Origin: Glaciecola sp965658765
GTDB lineage: Bacteria > Pseudomonadota > Gammaproteobacteria > Enterobacterales > Alteromonadaceae
Length of the DNA: 64,000 nt
NCBI GenBank assembly: GCA_965658765.1
Contig: CBFHTO010000008.1
Coordinates: forward strand, 16,764-80,763
Direction of reading: 5' to 3'
Of this stretch, positions 7,622-16,310 are shown piece by piece. Under the pieces are notes generated by a model. It was not told the origin of the DNA and did not search any database. It saw nothing but the letters and a program-made list of their open reading frames with translations. Position 1 is the stretch's first letter, and each line of letters opens with the position of its first letter. The translations under genes and the position numbers were made by a program.

Positions 7622-8877
7622 TGGATTTTTTTAAGTATAAAAATAATCGTTTGTTTGCAGAAGATGTGTCAGTCTCTGAACTCTCAGAAACTCACGGAAC
7701 ACCCCTTTACGTTTATTCAAGAGCTACCTTAGAACGTCACTACAGAGCCTTTGATAATGCTGTTCAGTCTCACAAGCACCTTATTTGCTATGCAGTGAAA
7801 GCTAATTCAAACTTAGGTGTATTGTCTGTATTAGCACAATTAGGTTCAGGTTTTGATATTGTCTCTGGTGGTGAGTTAGCTCGTGTAATAAAAGCGGGTG
7901 GAGACCCTTCAAAAGTCGTATTTTCTGGGGTGGCTAAAACCGAAGAAGAAATACAATATGCACTTGAAAAAGGAATAAAGTGCTTTAATGTTGAATCGAT
8001 ACCTGAGCTTGACAGAATCAATCACGTTGCGAAATCACTTAATGCGAAAGCGCCTATTTCTTTGCGTATTAATCCAGACGTCGATGCAAACACACATCCT
8101 TATATTTCTACGGGCTTAAAAGCTAACAAATTTGGTATCGCGAAGGATGAGGCTCTTAATGCTTACAGATATGCAAATCAACTGTCAAATCTAGAGATTA
8201 AAGGTATGGATTGCCATATCGGCTCTCAACTGACAACTTTGTCTCCCTTCGTGGACGCCTTAGAACGCTTATTAATGCTTATTGATGAACTCGCATCCGA
8301 AGGGATCTGCATTTCCCATTTAGATGTGGGGGGCGGGCTTGGTGTTACTTATGATGATGAAACCCCACCACATCCCAATGAATACGCAAAGGCCATGGCA
8401 GAATCTTTAAGTGGCCGAGAACAACTGACTTTAATTCTAGAACCAGGCAGAGCGATTGCAGCGAATGCAGGAATATTAGTAACCAAAGTAGAGTTTCTAA
8501 AAAAGGGCGAAGAAAAGAACTTCGCCATCGTCGATGCCGCCATGAACGACTTATTACGGCCTGCCTTATATAGCGCTTGGCAAAAGATCGAACCTGTCGA
8601 ATTGCGCGAAGGTGCTCTTACTAAATATGACATCGTAGGACCGGTCTGTGAAACCGGTGATTTTCTTGGTAAAGACAGAGAACTAAATATAGAACCAAAC
8701 GATTTATTAGCCGTCAAAAGTGCCGGTGCTTATGGCTTTGTAATGTCCAGTAACTACAATAGCCGACGCAAGTGTGCAGAACTCATGGTCAGCGGAGAAA
8801 ACTGTACCGTAGTGAGAGAAAGAGAAACGTTAGAGGACTTATGGAAAGGCGAGCACCTTGTGCTTGACGCTGGTTAG
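7621..8877 (+). CDS. lysA: Diaminopimelate decarboxylase
   Basis: LysA catalyses the last step of lysine synthesis, PLP-dependent decarboxylation of meso-diaminopimelate. The 418-residue protein has the Schiff-base Lys60 in CYAVKANSN. It also has the phosphate-binding GGGLGV, EPGRAI, and the C-terminal catalytic GPVCETGDFLGKDR whose Cys reaches the active site of the partner subunit. It overlaps lptM by one base and is followed after 3 bases by dapF. DapF makes the meso isomer that LysA uses, so consecutive pathway steps are in one operon. Confidence 0.97.
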   Translation: MDFFKYKNNRLFAEDVSVSELSETHGTPLYVYSRATLERHYRAFDNAVQSHKHLICYAVKANSNLGVLSVLAQLGSGFDIVSGGELARVIKAGGDPSKVVFSGVAKTEEEIQYALEKGIKCFNVESIPELDRINHVAKSLNAKAPISLRINPDVDANTHPYISTGLKANKFGIAKDEALNAYRYANQLSNLEIKGMDCHIGSQLTTLSPFVDALERLLMLIDELASEGICISHLDVGGGLGVTYDDETPPHPNEYAKAMAESLSGREQLTLILEPGRAIAANAGILVTKVEFLKKGEEKNFAIVDAAMNDLLRPALYSAWQKIEPVELREGALTKYDIVGPVCETGDFLGKDRELNIEPNDLLAVKSAGAYGFVMSSNYNSRRKCAELMVSGENCTVVRERETLEDLWKGEHLVLDAG

Positions 8878-8880
8878 AAT

Positions 8881-9750
8881 ATGCAAAATTCAAATCAGAA
8901 TACCAATAGAAATAAACGCACGCTTATCAATTTTTCAAAAATGCATGGGCTGGGCAATGATTTTGTTGTCATTGATAACATTACTCAGAATATCTATTTT
9001 TCAAAAGACAAGCTAAAGCTTCTCTCAGATCGAAACTTTGGCATCGGCTTTGATCAGCTTTTGCTGGTTGAACCGCCTTATGACCCTGAGCAAGACTTTC
9101 ACTATCGTATATTTAATGCAGACGGCTCGGAAGTGTCACAATGTGGTAATGGTGCCAGATGTTTTGCCCGATTTGTAAAAGACAAGGGTTTGATCAATCG
9201 AAATAAAATTAGCGTGAGCACTAAATCTGGGCGAATGGTTTTATACTTAGAAAAAGATGGTTTGGTTACGGTCAACATGGGCTCCCCTATTTTTGCACCT
9301 GATTCCGTGCCTTTTAAAGCGTCAAAACAAGAAAACACATATATCTTGAGAGACAACGGACAGACTTTTTTCTGTGGCGTCGTTTCAATGGGTAACCCAC
9401 ATTGCGTGATTGAGGTGGACGATGTTGACACCTATGACGTTGAGAAAATTGGCGCGCTCATCGGAAGCAATGAGCGCTTTCCTGAAGGTGTAAATGTTGG
9501 TTTTATGCAAATAATCAATTCTCAGGAAGTAAAACTAAGAGTTTTTGAACGAGGTAGTGGCGAAACGCTTGCATGCGGAAGCGGTGCGTGTGCCGCAGTA
9601 GTCGTTGGACAACTCCAAGGTAAGCTTTCTCAAGACGTAAAAGTATCTTTACCCGGTGGTCAACTCAAAATACGTTGGCAGGGCGAAGGCAGCGCTCTTA
9701 AGATGACCGGACCTGCCCAGCATGTTTATGACGGACAAATTTATTTATGA
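8881..9750 (+). CDS. dapF: Diaminopimelate epimerase
   Basis: DapF converts LL- to meso-diaminopimelate by a two-cysteine, cofactor-free mechanism. Both catalytic cysteines are seen: Cys88 in SQCGNGARC and Cys232 in LACGSGAC. The fold start INFSKMHGLGNDF lies at residues 16-28. The ATG at 8881 adds about 14 polar residues (rich in Asn) compared with E. coli DapF, but the strand LINFSK must be included, so the internal ATG at 8941 is too late. The stop overlaps the next gene (ATGA at 9747). Confidence 0.96.
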   Translation: MQNSNQNTNRNKRTLINFSKMHGLGNDFVVIDNITQNIYFSKDKLKLLSDRNFGIGFDQLLLVEPPYDPEQDFHYRIFNADGSEVSQCGNGARCFARFVKDKGLINRNKISVSTKSGRMVLYLEKDGLVTVNMGSPIFAPDSVPFKASKQENTYILRDNGQTFFCGVVSMGNPHCVIEVDDVDTYDVEKIGALIGSNERFPEGVNVGFMQIINSQEVKLRVFERGSGETLACGSGACAAVVVGQLQGKLSQDVKVSLPGGQLKIRWQGEGSALKMTGPAQHVYDGQIYL

Positions 9751-10454
9751 GTGAATCTAATCTAGCAGATATAGGCAAAAGCACAGTCGATAGCGAAATC
9801 ACAAGTAAAGATGAGGCCATCTTTGTGACCGAGTTTTTGAGAAAACATCCGAACTTTTTACTTGAATCTGATGGCTTGCTAAGTGAGCTCAATATAATTG
9901 CAAAAGAAGAAGGTTTTGTTTCGCTTAACAAACGCCAAACAGAGCAGCAGCAACTTAAAATTAGTGCACTACAAAAGCAATTATCTGAGTTAATTAATAA
10001 CGCAAGAAGAAATGAAGAAATTTATAAAACCTATGCAAAGCTGAATATTGAATTATCGAAGGCAACCACATGTGACAAGATACATGAGCTCCTCCAATCG
10101 TATCTCGTTGGAATATTGCATGTAACGGCTGTTAAATTATTTTTAATAGACGAGACAAATAAAGGTCCTTTATCAGAATTACACATGCATAAATTGTTTG
10201 AAAAAAAATTAGCAAAAAGTCATTTTTATCTCGGCCGCCTCAGCAAAATGGAAGTTTCTGCTTTATTTGATGACGAGGATGCCAAAAGTCTTGCGCTTGT
10301 TCATATTACAAATGACTTTAACGCAGAATCCAAAAGTGAAGCGATGCTTGCGATAGCAAGTAAGGATCCCGCCCATTTTGAACCTGATATGGACACTTCA
10401 TTGTTGAATTTTTTACGATTAAGTCTTAATTATCACTACTTTAAAGTAATGTAA
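9747..10454 (+). CDS. DUF484 family protein (GAF-like)
   Basis: The 235-residue cytoplasmic protein belongs to the DUF484 family, always found between dapF and xerC in gammaproteobacteria. An N-terminal segment contains VTEFLRKHPNFLLESDGLL, typical of the family. It is followed by a coiled-coil-forming stretch (about residues 55-100) and a GAF-like C-terminal domain ending LNFLRLSLNYHYFKVM. The start overlaps the dapF stop by four bases (ATGA), and xerC begins 6 bases after its stop. The molecular role is not established; the context suggests a link with XerC or cell-envelope control. Confidence 0.85.
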   Translation: MSESNLADIGKSTVDSEITSKDEAIFVTEFLRKHPNFLLESDGLLSELNIIAKEEGFVSLNKRQTEQQQLKISALQKQLSELINNARRNEEIYKTYAKLNIELSKATTCDKIHELLQSYLVGILHVTAVKLFLIDETNKGPLSELHMHKLFEKKLAKSHFYLGRLSKMEVSALFDDEDAKSLALVHITNDFNAESKSEAMLAIASKDPAHFEPDMDTSLLNFLRLSLNYHYFKVM

Positions 10455-10460
10455 AAGCTT

Positions 10461-11360
10461 ATGGAACATAGCGAAGGTAGTATTTTTAAAGATATAGAAG
10501 CTTACTTGAGAGAACTAAGTGTCGAAAGACAACTTTCTCATCACACAGTTAATAACTACCAACGGCAACTGTTTACGATAGTAAAACAAATACAACTCAA
10601 TGATTGGTCCGAGCTAACTCCTAACAAAGCAAAGCTGGTCTTATTAAAGGCATCAAATGCTGGGCTGTCTGCCCGATCTATCAACCTGCGTCTGAGTGTT
10701 ATAAGAAGTTTCTGTAATTTCCTTGTTCGCTCAAAACGCCTCAAAAACAATCCTTTAGATGCAATTCATGCGGTAAAACAAAACAAACCTTTACCAAAGC
10801 ATCTAAACGTTGACGAGCTTTCACAATTATTAGCCTTCGACGAACAATCTTTCCTTGGGTTACGCGATAAATGCATATTTGAACTTTTGTACGGATGCGG
10901 AGTTCGCTTGTCAGAATTAACTGGCCTTGACTATACAGATGTGTTGGATGACAACACAATCAAGGTACATGGCAAAGGTAGCAAATCACGAATTATTCCA
11001 TTCCCAAAACAAGCCTTGAATGCCATCGAAGCGTTTCTACCCGTTCGTGAAGAGATTGTTCCTTTTTCCATCGAACCCGCATTATTTATATCTCTCAGAA
11101 AATCACGACTTTCGAATCGCCAAGTACAAAACAGACTCAATAAATGGGCGGGTGAACAAACCTTATATCAGAAGGTAAGCCCTCATACTTTGCGGCATTC
11201 TTTTGCAACTCATGTATTGGAGTCGAGTAATGACTTACGTGGAGTACAGGAACTATTAGGGCACGCGAACCTTTCGACAACACAAGTCTACACTCATCTG
11301 AATTTTCAACATTTATCTGATATATACGATAAAGCACACCCTAGGGCGAAACGGCGATGA
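10461..11360 (+). CDS. xerC: Site-specific tyrosine recombinase XerC
   Basis: XerC with XerD resolves chromosome dimers at dif. The 299-residue protein has an N-terminal SAM-like core-binding domain (about 8-95) and a C-terminal catalytic domain. The full catalytic set is visible: Arg149 in GVRLSEL, Lys173 in GKGSKSR, His242 and Arg245 in SPHTLRHSFATH, His268 in LLGHANLSTTQ, and the nucleophile Tyr277 in VYTHL. Its place between DUF484 and yigB identifies it as XerC rather than XerD. No dif-like site was searched for successfully in the window. The stop overlaps yigB by four bases. Confidence 0.95.
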   Translation: MEHSEGSIFKDIEAYLRELSVERQLSHHTVNNYQRQLFTIVKQIQLNDWSELTPNKAKLVLLKASNAGLSARSINLRLSVIRSFCNFLVRSKRLKNNPLDAIHAVKQNKPLPKHLNVDELSQLLAFDEQSFLGLRDKCIFELLYGCGVRLSELTGLDYTDVLDDNTIKVHGKGSKSRIIPFPKQALNAIEAFLPVREEIVPFSIEPALFISLRKSRLSNRQVQNRLNKWAGEQTLYQKVSPHTLRHSFATHVLESSNDLRGVQELLGHANLSTTQVYTHLNFQHLSDIYDKAHPRAKRR

Positions 11361-12073
11361 TTGTTTATCGACCAATCACTAAGATAAAAGCACTTACCTT
11401 TGATCTAGATGATACGCTATACAACAATATGCCCTATATCTATGCAGCAGAGCAGGCGCTGAGTTTATATATGTCCGAAACATATCCAACTACGGTGTCA
11501 ATCTCATCCGAGAAATGGCAAGAAATGCGACAATCCGCTATTAAAGAACAGCCTGAAATTGTTAATGATATGGGAAAACTTCGTTCAACCGTGCTTACTA
11601 AAGCTTTTATCTTTGCTGGTATGCCGAGCGAACAAATTCCCTTGGCTGTATCAGATTGCTTTGATTATTTTTATTACAAACGAAGTGATTTTGTTGTTGA
11701 TAAAAAAATCATCCAAGTCTTGAAAAGTTTAAGTTCAAAGGTACCTTTGGCGGCGATTACTAACGGCAATGTAAACTGCGAAGCCATTGGCATAGAAAAA
11801 TACTTCACTCTGATTGTACACGCAAATACTCAAAGACCAATGAAACCGCATCCCAATATGTTCGAGTATGTAAAAGCTCAACTTGAGTTATCAGCACATG
11901 AAATTATGCATGTTGGCGATGACTTACACAAAGACGTATATGGGGCGCAGATGGCTGGATTTCAAACAGCTTGGTTTGCTCAAAACCGAGAAATGGATTT
12001 GAATAAGGAACCCGTTAGCTTATTACCCACTGTGCAACTTGCTGAACTAAATGAATTGAAATTACTGCTCTAG
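11357..12073 (+). CDS. yigB: HAD phosphatase YigB (5-amino-6-(5-phospho-D-ribitylamino)uracil phosphatase)
   Basis: This 238-residue HAD-superfamily hydrolase has motif I LTFDLDDTLYNN, motif II AAITNGN, the Lys-containing RPMKPHPNMF, and motif IV HVGDDLHKDVYGAQMAG. In E. coli, YigB dephosphorylates a riboflavin-pathway intermediate. The position directly after xerC (ATGA overlap) is the same here. It is the last gene of the lptM-lysA-dapF-DUF484-xerC-yigB run; the 206 bases after it hold no recognisable gene or clear terminator. Confidence 0.87.
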   Translation: MIVYRPITKIKALTFDLDDTLYNNMPYIYAAEQALSLYMSETYPTTVSISSEKWQEMRQSAIKEQPEIVNDMGKLRSTVLTKAFIFAGMPSEQIPLAVSDCFDYFYYKRSDFVVDKKIIQVLKSLSSKVPLAAITNGNVNCEAIGIEKYFTLIVHANTQRPMKPHPNMFEYVKAQLELSAHEIMHVGDDLHKDVYGAQMAGFQTAWFAQNREMDLNKEPVSLLPTVQLAELNELKLLL

Positions 12074-12279
12074 CTTAGTTTTCTAATATTCTCGTCGTCC
12101 CGCATTGACCAGCGGAAACATTCTGTGTGGTACGGATGAAATAATTTCATTCAATTCTCTGTCTATAAGACACAATAAGGGTTTTATAGCATCGAAGTGT
12201 AGATGGACGACACACTGATCTCAAAAGAACACGTATAACTACAAATAATTGTAAATTCAAAATATTAAGGCAGAAATAA

Positions 12280-13158
12280 ATGAGCGATAACGATTACACG
12301 CCACCGGACGTTTGGACATGGGATAAAGATAGCGGCGGTAAATTTGCGAATATTAATCGGCCGATCTCTGGCAGTACGCATGAAAAAATACTTCCAAAAG
12401 GAGAACATGATCTTCAATTATATTCATTAGCGACTCCAAACGGCGTTAAAGTCACAATAATGCTAGAAGAATTATTACAAGCTGGCATTATAGAAGCAGA
12501 GTACGATGCATTTTTTGTTGATATCTCAGAAGGTGATCAATTCGGTAGTGAATTTGTTGAAATCAATCCAAATTCAAAAATACCCGCGCTACTAGACGTA
12601 TCGGATAGTTCCGAAACCCGCATTTTTGAGTCTGGGGCCATTCTTGTTTATTTAGCCGAAAAATTCTCCAAATTTTTACCCAATGATGCGAGGAAACGAG
12701 CTGAAGTCATGTCATGGTTGTTTTGGCAAATGGGCAGTGCGCCATTTTTGGGTGGCGGGTTTGGTCATTTTTATGCTTATGCGCCCGAAAAATTCGAGTA
12801 CCCTATCAATCGATACGCTATGGAAGTAAAACGACAACTGGATGTTTTAGACAAACAGCTCGCCAATCACGAATTCATCGCCGGAAACGAATACACAATT
12901 GCAGATATGGCAATATGGCCTTGGTACGGAGTTCTTGTGCTCGGAGAGTTATACAAGGCTGCTGAATTTTTGCAAGTCCATGAATACAAACATCTACATG
13001 CATGGGCAATCAAGATTTCAGAACGACCTGGGGTAACACGCGGCAAAATTGTAAATAGAAGTTGGGGCAACGAAAATGAGAAACTCAAAAACAGAATTTC
13101 TGCCAGTGATATTGATCAGGTATTAACAAAAGCGCCGGATAAAGAGGATGTCGAATAA
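12280..13158 (+). CDS. yghU: YghU-type glutathione S-transferase / disulfide-bond oxidoreductase
   Basis: The 292-residue protein starts with the long YghU-specific extension DNDYTPPDVWTWDKDSGGKF. A thioredoxin-like domain follows with YSLATPNGVKV near residue 49 and the glutathione-binding NPNSKIPAL and FESGAILVYLAEKF. The C-terminal all-helical domain contains AGNEYTIADMAIWPWYG. Nu-class enzymes of this type bind two glutathiones and reduce organic hydroperoxides or disulfides. AAGG lies 10 bases before the ATG. It stands alone between yigB and uvrD, which are adjacent in E. coli, so this is an insertion into the conserved block. Confidence 0.9.
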   Translation: MSDNDYTPPDVWTWDKDSGGKFANINRPISGSTHEKILPKGEHDLQLYSLATPNGVKVTIMLEELLQAGIIEAEYDAFFVDISEGDQFGSEFVEINPNSKIPALLDVSDSSETRIFESGAILVYLAEKFSKFLPNDARKRAEVMSWLFWQMGSAPFLGGGFGHFYAYAPEKFEYPINRYAMEVKRQLDVLDKQLANHEFIAGNEYTIADMAIWPWYGVLVLGELYKAAEFLQVHEYKHLHAWAIKISERPGVTRGKIVNRSWGNENEKLKNRISASDIDQVLTKAPDKEDVE

Positions 13159-13213
13159 CGGTAGTTTACTTGATGTGACCCACTTGATTCGATACGCAAC
13201 ATATACAGATCAA

Positions 13214-13283
13214 GTTTGACTGTCACATCCAAACTTGTCACATCCCAACTTCACAAAGCGACTCGTCATGTGGACAGTCAAAC
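13214..13283. repeat. Imperfect inverted repeat built from the TGGACAGTC motif
   Basis: GTTTGACTGTCACAT (13214-13228) faces ATGTGGACAGTCAAAC (13268-13283); the arms are complementary except for one extra base. The 39-base loop holds two near-copies of CACATCC(A/C)AACTT. This is an REP-pair arrangement of the same sequence group seen at 318-7362, though each core differs by one base from GTGACTGTCC. It lies downstream of yghU. Confidence 0.55.
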
Positions 13284-13303
13284 GATAAACCTTATCGAGC
13301 TAC

Positions 13304-13336
13304 AAACCTTCAAGTAAGATAAATATTTGAAGGTTT
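13304..13336. terminator. Hairpin, possible terminator of yghU
   Basis: AAACCTTCAA (13304-13313) pairs perfectly with TTGAAGGTTT (13327-13336) over a 13-base loop. The run of T after it is short, so it may be a weak terminator or only a hairpin. It lies about 145 bases after the yghU stop and upstream of the uvrD regulatory site. Confidence 0.4.
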
Positions 13337-13422
13337 ATACTTGATAGTAATTAATTCTCCTCACCAGCATAAATAATCTACTTAGATGCTCGACTATTCA
13401 ATCGGCCAATTGTTTAGATAAG

Positions 13423-13438
13423 CTGTATAAACAACCAG
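13423..13438 (+). promoter_or_regulatory. LexA (SOS) box upstream of uvrD
   Basis: CTGTATAAACAACCAG has the LexA pattern CTG-N10-CAG and resembles the E. coli uvrD operator (CTGTATATATACCCAG, from memory). It lies 107 bases before the uvrD ATG. UvrD is an SOS gene in enterobacteria, so damage-induced expression is the natural inference. The rest of the 387-base gap 13159-13545 holds only the repeats listed above. Confidence 0.7.
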
Positions 13439-13545
13439 CTTTTTCGCATAAGACCTGCTAAACTCTGCGTAGTAAACTTGTTTGAAAAGATTAACTTTAT
13501 CTGGGTTACCAGCACTCGAATTTAGATCATAGACAGAGGCAATTT

Positions 13546-15714
13546 ATGGATGTATCACTTCTTCTCGACAAATTGAATGACAAACAACGAGAAGCAGTCG
13601 GCGCGCCTAACCAAAACATGTTGGTTTTAGCCGGCGCGGGCAGCGGTAAAACACGAGTTCTTGTCCATAGAATTGCATGGCTAATTGGCGTAGAAAAACT
13701 CTCTTCTATGAGCATCCTTGCCGTTACCTTTACTAACAAAGCGGCAAAGGAAATGCGCGCCCGTGTTGAAACGCTCATGGGTAGTTCGCTGTACACGATG
13801 TGGATGGGAACGTTTCACGGATTAGCTCATCGTTTATTACGACTGCATTACGAAGAAGCCCGCCTACCGCAAAACTTTACAATTATCGACTCCGATGACC
13901 AACAAAGGCTCATAAAACGACTCATTAAGTCTATGAATTTAGATCAAAAACACTGGCCAGCAAAACAGGTCCAATGGTATATAAATGGCAACAAAGACGA
14001 AGGGCTAAGGGCAGCGCAAGTAGAAACACATAACGACCCCACGCAAGCTAAAATGAGGGATATTTATTTGGCTTATGAAGACGCATGTCAACGCTCGGGT
14101 TTAGTTGATTTTGCAGAGCTTCTCTTAAGGTGTTACGAGACTATTCGAGATAACGATTCCCTGCGAAAGCATTACCAAAAAAGATTCAGAGCTATTTTGG
14201 TGGACGAATTTCAAGATACCAATAACATACAATACGCATGGTTAAAGCTGCTGAGTACAAGCGAAAATAACATGATGATTGTCGGCGATGATGACCAATC
14301 AATTTATGGTTGGCGGGGGGCAAACGTTGAAAATATATCTCATTTTTTAAAGGACTTTCCTAACGCACAAACGATAAGACTTGAGCAAAATTACCGCTCG
14401 ACTGCGACAATTTTGAAGGCGGCCAATGCTGTTATAGATAACAATAGCGATCGACTTGGAAAAAACTTATGGACTGACGGAGAGCAAGGGAACAAAATCG
14501 CCCTTTATGCTGGTTTTAATGAAGTTGACGAAGCTCGGTTTATCGTCAGTCGAATTAAAGAGTTTCATGAACAAGGCGGGGCATTAAGAGAGTGCGCTAT
14601 TCTATATCGAAACAACGCACAATCTCGAGTGTTAGAAGAAGCCTTGCTACATCAGAAACTTCCCTATCGAATATACGGCGGCTTAAGATTCTTCGAACGC
14701 CAAGAGATAAAAGATGCGCTCAGTTATTTACGGCTGGTATCAAACCCGATCGATGATGCGGCTTTTGAAAGGGTTGTAAATACTCCAGCAAGGGGTCTAG
14801 GCGACAAAACCCTGTCTAAAATAAGAGAATTCGCTAGGGAACATCAATTATCCATGTGGCAAGCCAGTCACGATATGGTTGCTGAAAATAGGCTGAGTGG
14901 CCGCGCATCAAATGCCTTGGATAACTTTTGTAAAAGTATAGAAAAAATGACCCAAGATAGCGTTGATACCCCTATTAATGAGGTTGCAGATGCTGTTATT
15001 AACCGTTCGGGTCTCTTCGCAATGTACCAAGCAGAAAAAGGTGAAAAAGCCCAGTCAAGAATTGAAAATTTACAGGAGTTAGTAACTGCAGTGAAGCAAT
15101 TTGACGTACCTGAGGACGCTGAAGGCATGTCTCCACTCACTGCGTTCTTGGCACATGCAAGCCTTGAGGCTGGTGAGTCACAGGCAGACGCAGACCAAGA
15201 CGCCGTGCAGTTGATGACAATACACACAGCTAAAGGGCTTGAATTTCCATTAGTTGTGCTTGCAGGCGTCGAAGAGGGTATGTTTCCGAGCAGCCAAAGT
15301 GGCGAAGAACCCGGTAGGTTAGAAGAGGAACGAAGGCTAGCTTATGTGGGAATGACGCGCGCCATGCACCAACTCATTATTACCTATGCCGAAACAAGGC
15401 GCCTTTATGGTCAAGACAAATACCACACGATATCACGCTTTGTTAAAGAAATACCCGATGAGTATCTAGAAGAAATAAGGCTGCGCTCACAGGTAGCACA
15501 ACCTGTCCACAATCGATTTAGTGCACAAACCTCTCATGAGTCTTTCCAAGGTACTGGTTTCACCTTAGGTCAACGAGTACTGCATCAGAAATTCGGTGAA
15601 GGAACCATCTTGAACTACGAAGGAAGTGGCGACCATGGCAGAGTACAGGTTCATTTCGACGAGCTCGGAAGCAAGTGGCTTATGTTAGCGTATGCGAAAC
15701 TCGAGAAGCTTTGA
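13546..15714 (+). CDS. uvrD: DNA helicase II UvrD
   Basis: UvrD is a 3'-5' SF1A helicase that removes the incised strand in nucleotide-excision and mismatch repair. The 722-residue length fits. Motifs visible are Q-motif LNDKQREAV, Walker A AGAGSGKT (about residues 29-36), Ia AVTFTNKAAKEMR, II ILVDEFQDTNNIQYAW, III VGDDDQSIYGWRGA, IV QNYRS, V MTIHTAKGLEFPLV, and VI EEERRLAYVGMTRA. The C-terminal Tudor-like domain is present (LGQRVLHQKFGEGTILNYEG). GAGG lies 8 bases before the ATG. A LexA-box-like operator lies upstream. The gene ends the conserved block that begins with lptM. Confidence 0.97.
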   Translation: MDVSLLLDKLNDKQREAVGAPNQNMLVLAGAGSGKTRVLVHRIAWLIGVEKLSSMSILAVTFTNKAAKEMRARVETLMGSSLYTMWMGTFHGLAHRLLRLHYEEARLPQNFTIIDSDDQQRLIKRLIKSMNLDQKHWPAKQVQWYINGNKDEGLRAAQVETHNDPTQAKMRDIYLAYEDACQRSGLVDFAELLLRCYETIRDNDSLRKHYQKRFRAILVDEFQDTNNIQYAWLKLLSTSENNMMIVGDDDQSIYGWRGANVENISHFLKDFPNAQTIRLEQNYRSTATILKAANAVIDNNSDRLGKNLWTDGEQGNKIALYAGFNEVDEARFIVSRIKEFHEQGGALRECAILYRNNAQSRVLEEALLHQKLPYRIYGGLRFFERQEIKDALSYLRLVSNPIDDAAFERVVNTPARGLGDKTLSKIREFAREHQLSMWQASHDMVAENRLSGRASNALDNFCKSIEKMTQDSVDTPINEVADAVINRSGLFAMYQAEKGEKAQSRIENLQELVTAVKQFDVPEDAEGMSPLTAFLAHASLEAGESQADADQDAVQLMTIHTAKGLEFPLVVLAGVEEGMFPSSQSGEEPGRLEEERRLAYVGMTRAMHQLIITYAETRRLYGQDKYHTISRFVKEIPDEYLEEIRLRSQVAQPVHNRFSAQTSHESFQGTGFTLGQRVLHQKFGEGTILNYEGSGDHGRVQVHFDELGSKWLMLAYAKLEKL

Positions 15715-15923
15715 TATTTAAGGCTTGCTGAACTGCCTTGTAGGCCAAAATAAGTTTTGACTGAAACTTTAAAAATCAAATAACCAAAATAACAGCAAAT
15801 AAAACGATTGATAGTACCCACGATTATTTAGACCGGGCAGACCGACATCAGTATCATAAAGGCGCATCGATATATTTGAGCGCGGGAATGTTTGTTATCA
15901 TATACAATTTTGAGGTAACGATC

Positions 15924-16310
15924 ATGTCCGAGCAAGACCGAATCAATGGTTTGAAAAAGCGCACGCAGGTTATGGGAGCGGCTTTCGTCAAAAAAGCACA
16001 ATCAAATACTAATCCATACACACAAGACTTGCAAGATTGGATCAACGAGCACGCATGGGGTTCTACTTGGCAAAGGGAAGGTATTGACCTTAAAACACGT
16101 TCTCTCGTAACTGTCGCAATGCTTACCGCATTAAAAGCGCCTACAGAATTAAAAGGACACATTAGAGGTGCTCTCAATAACGGTTGTGACCCCGATGAAA
16201 TAAAAGAAGTATTACTGCATTCAGTACTTTATTGTGGGGCGCCTGCTACACAAGAAGCATTCAGAGCCGCTCTCGAAGTATTTGCGGATGAAGGGATTCA
16301 ATTTGACTAG
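15924..16310 (+). CDS. Carboxymuconolactone decarboxylase family protein
   Basis: The 128-residue protein belongs to the CMD/AhpD-like family. It aligns over its length with 4-carboxymuconolactone decarboxylase: WQREGIDLKTRSLVTVAMLTAL followed by LKGHIRGALNNGC and EVLLHSVLYCGAPATQEAF. The ATG at 15924 has GAGG upstream and matches the family start; the earlier in-frame ATG at 15876 adds a hydrophobic stretch without a Shine-Dalgarno sequence. No other protocatechuate-pathway gene is in the window, so calling it pcaC would be premature. Its stop overlaps the converging rarD stop by 4 bases. Confidence 0.82.
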   Translation: MSEQDRINGLKKRTQVMGAAFVKKAQSNTNPYTQDLQDWINEHAWGSTWQREGIDLKTRSLVTVAMLTALKAPTELKGHIRGALNNGCDPDEIKEVLLHSVLYCGAPATQEAFRAALEVFADEGIQFD

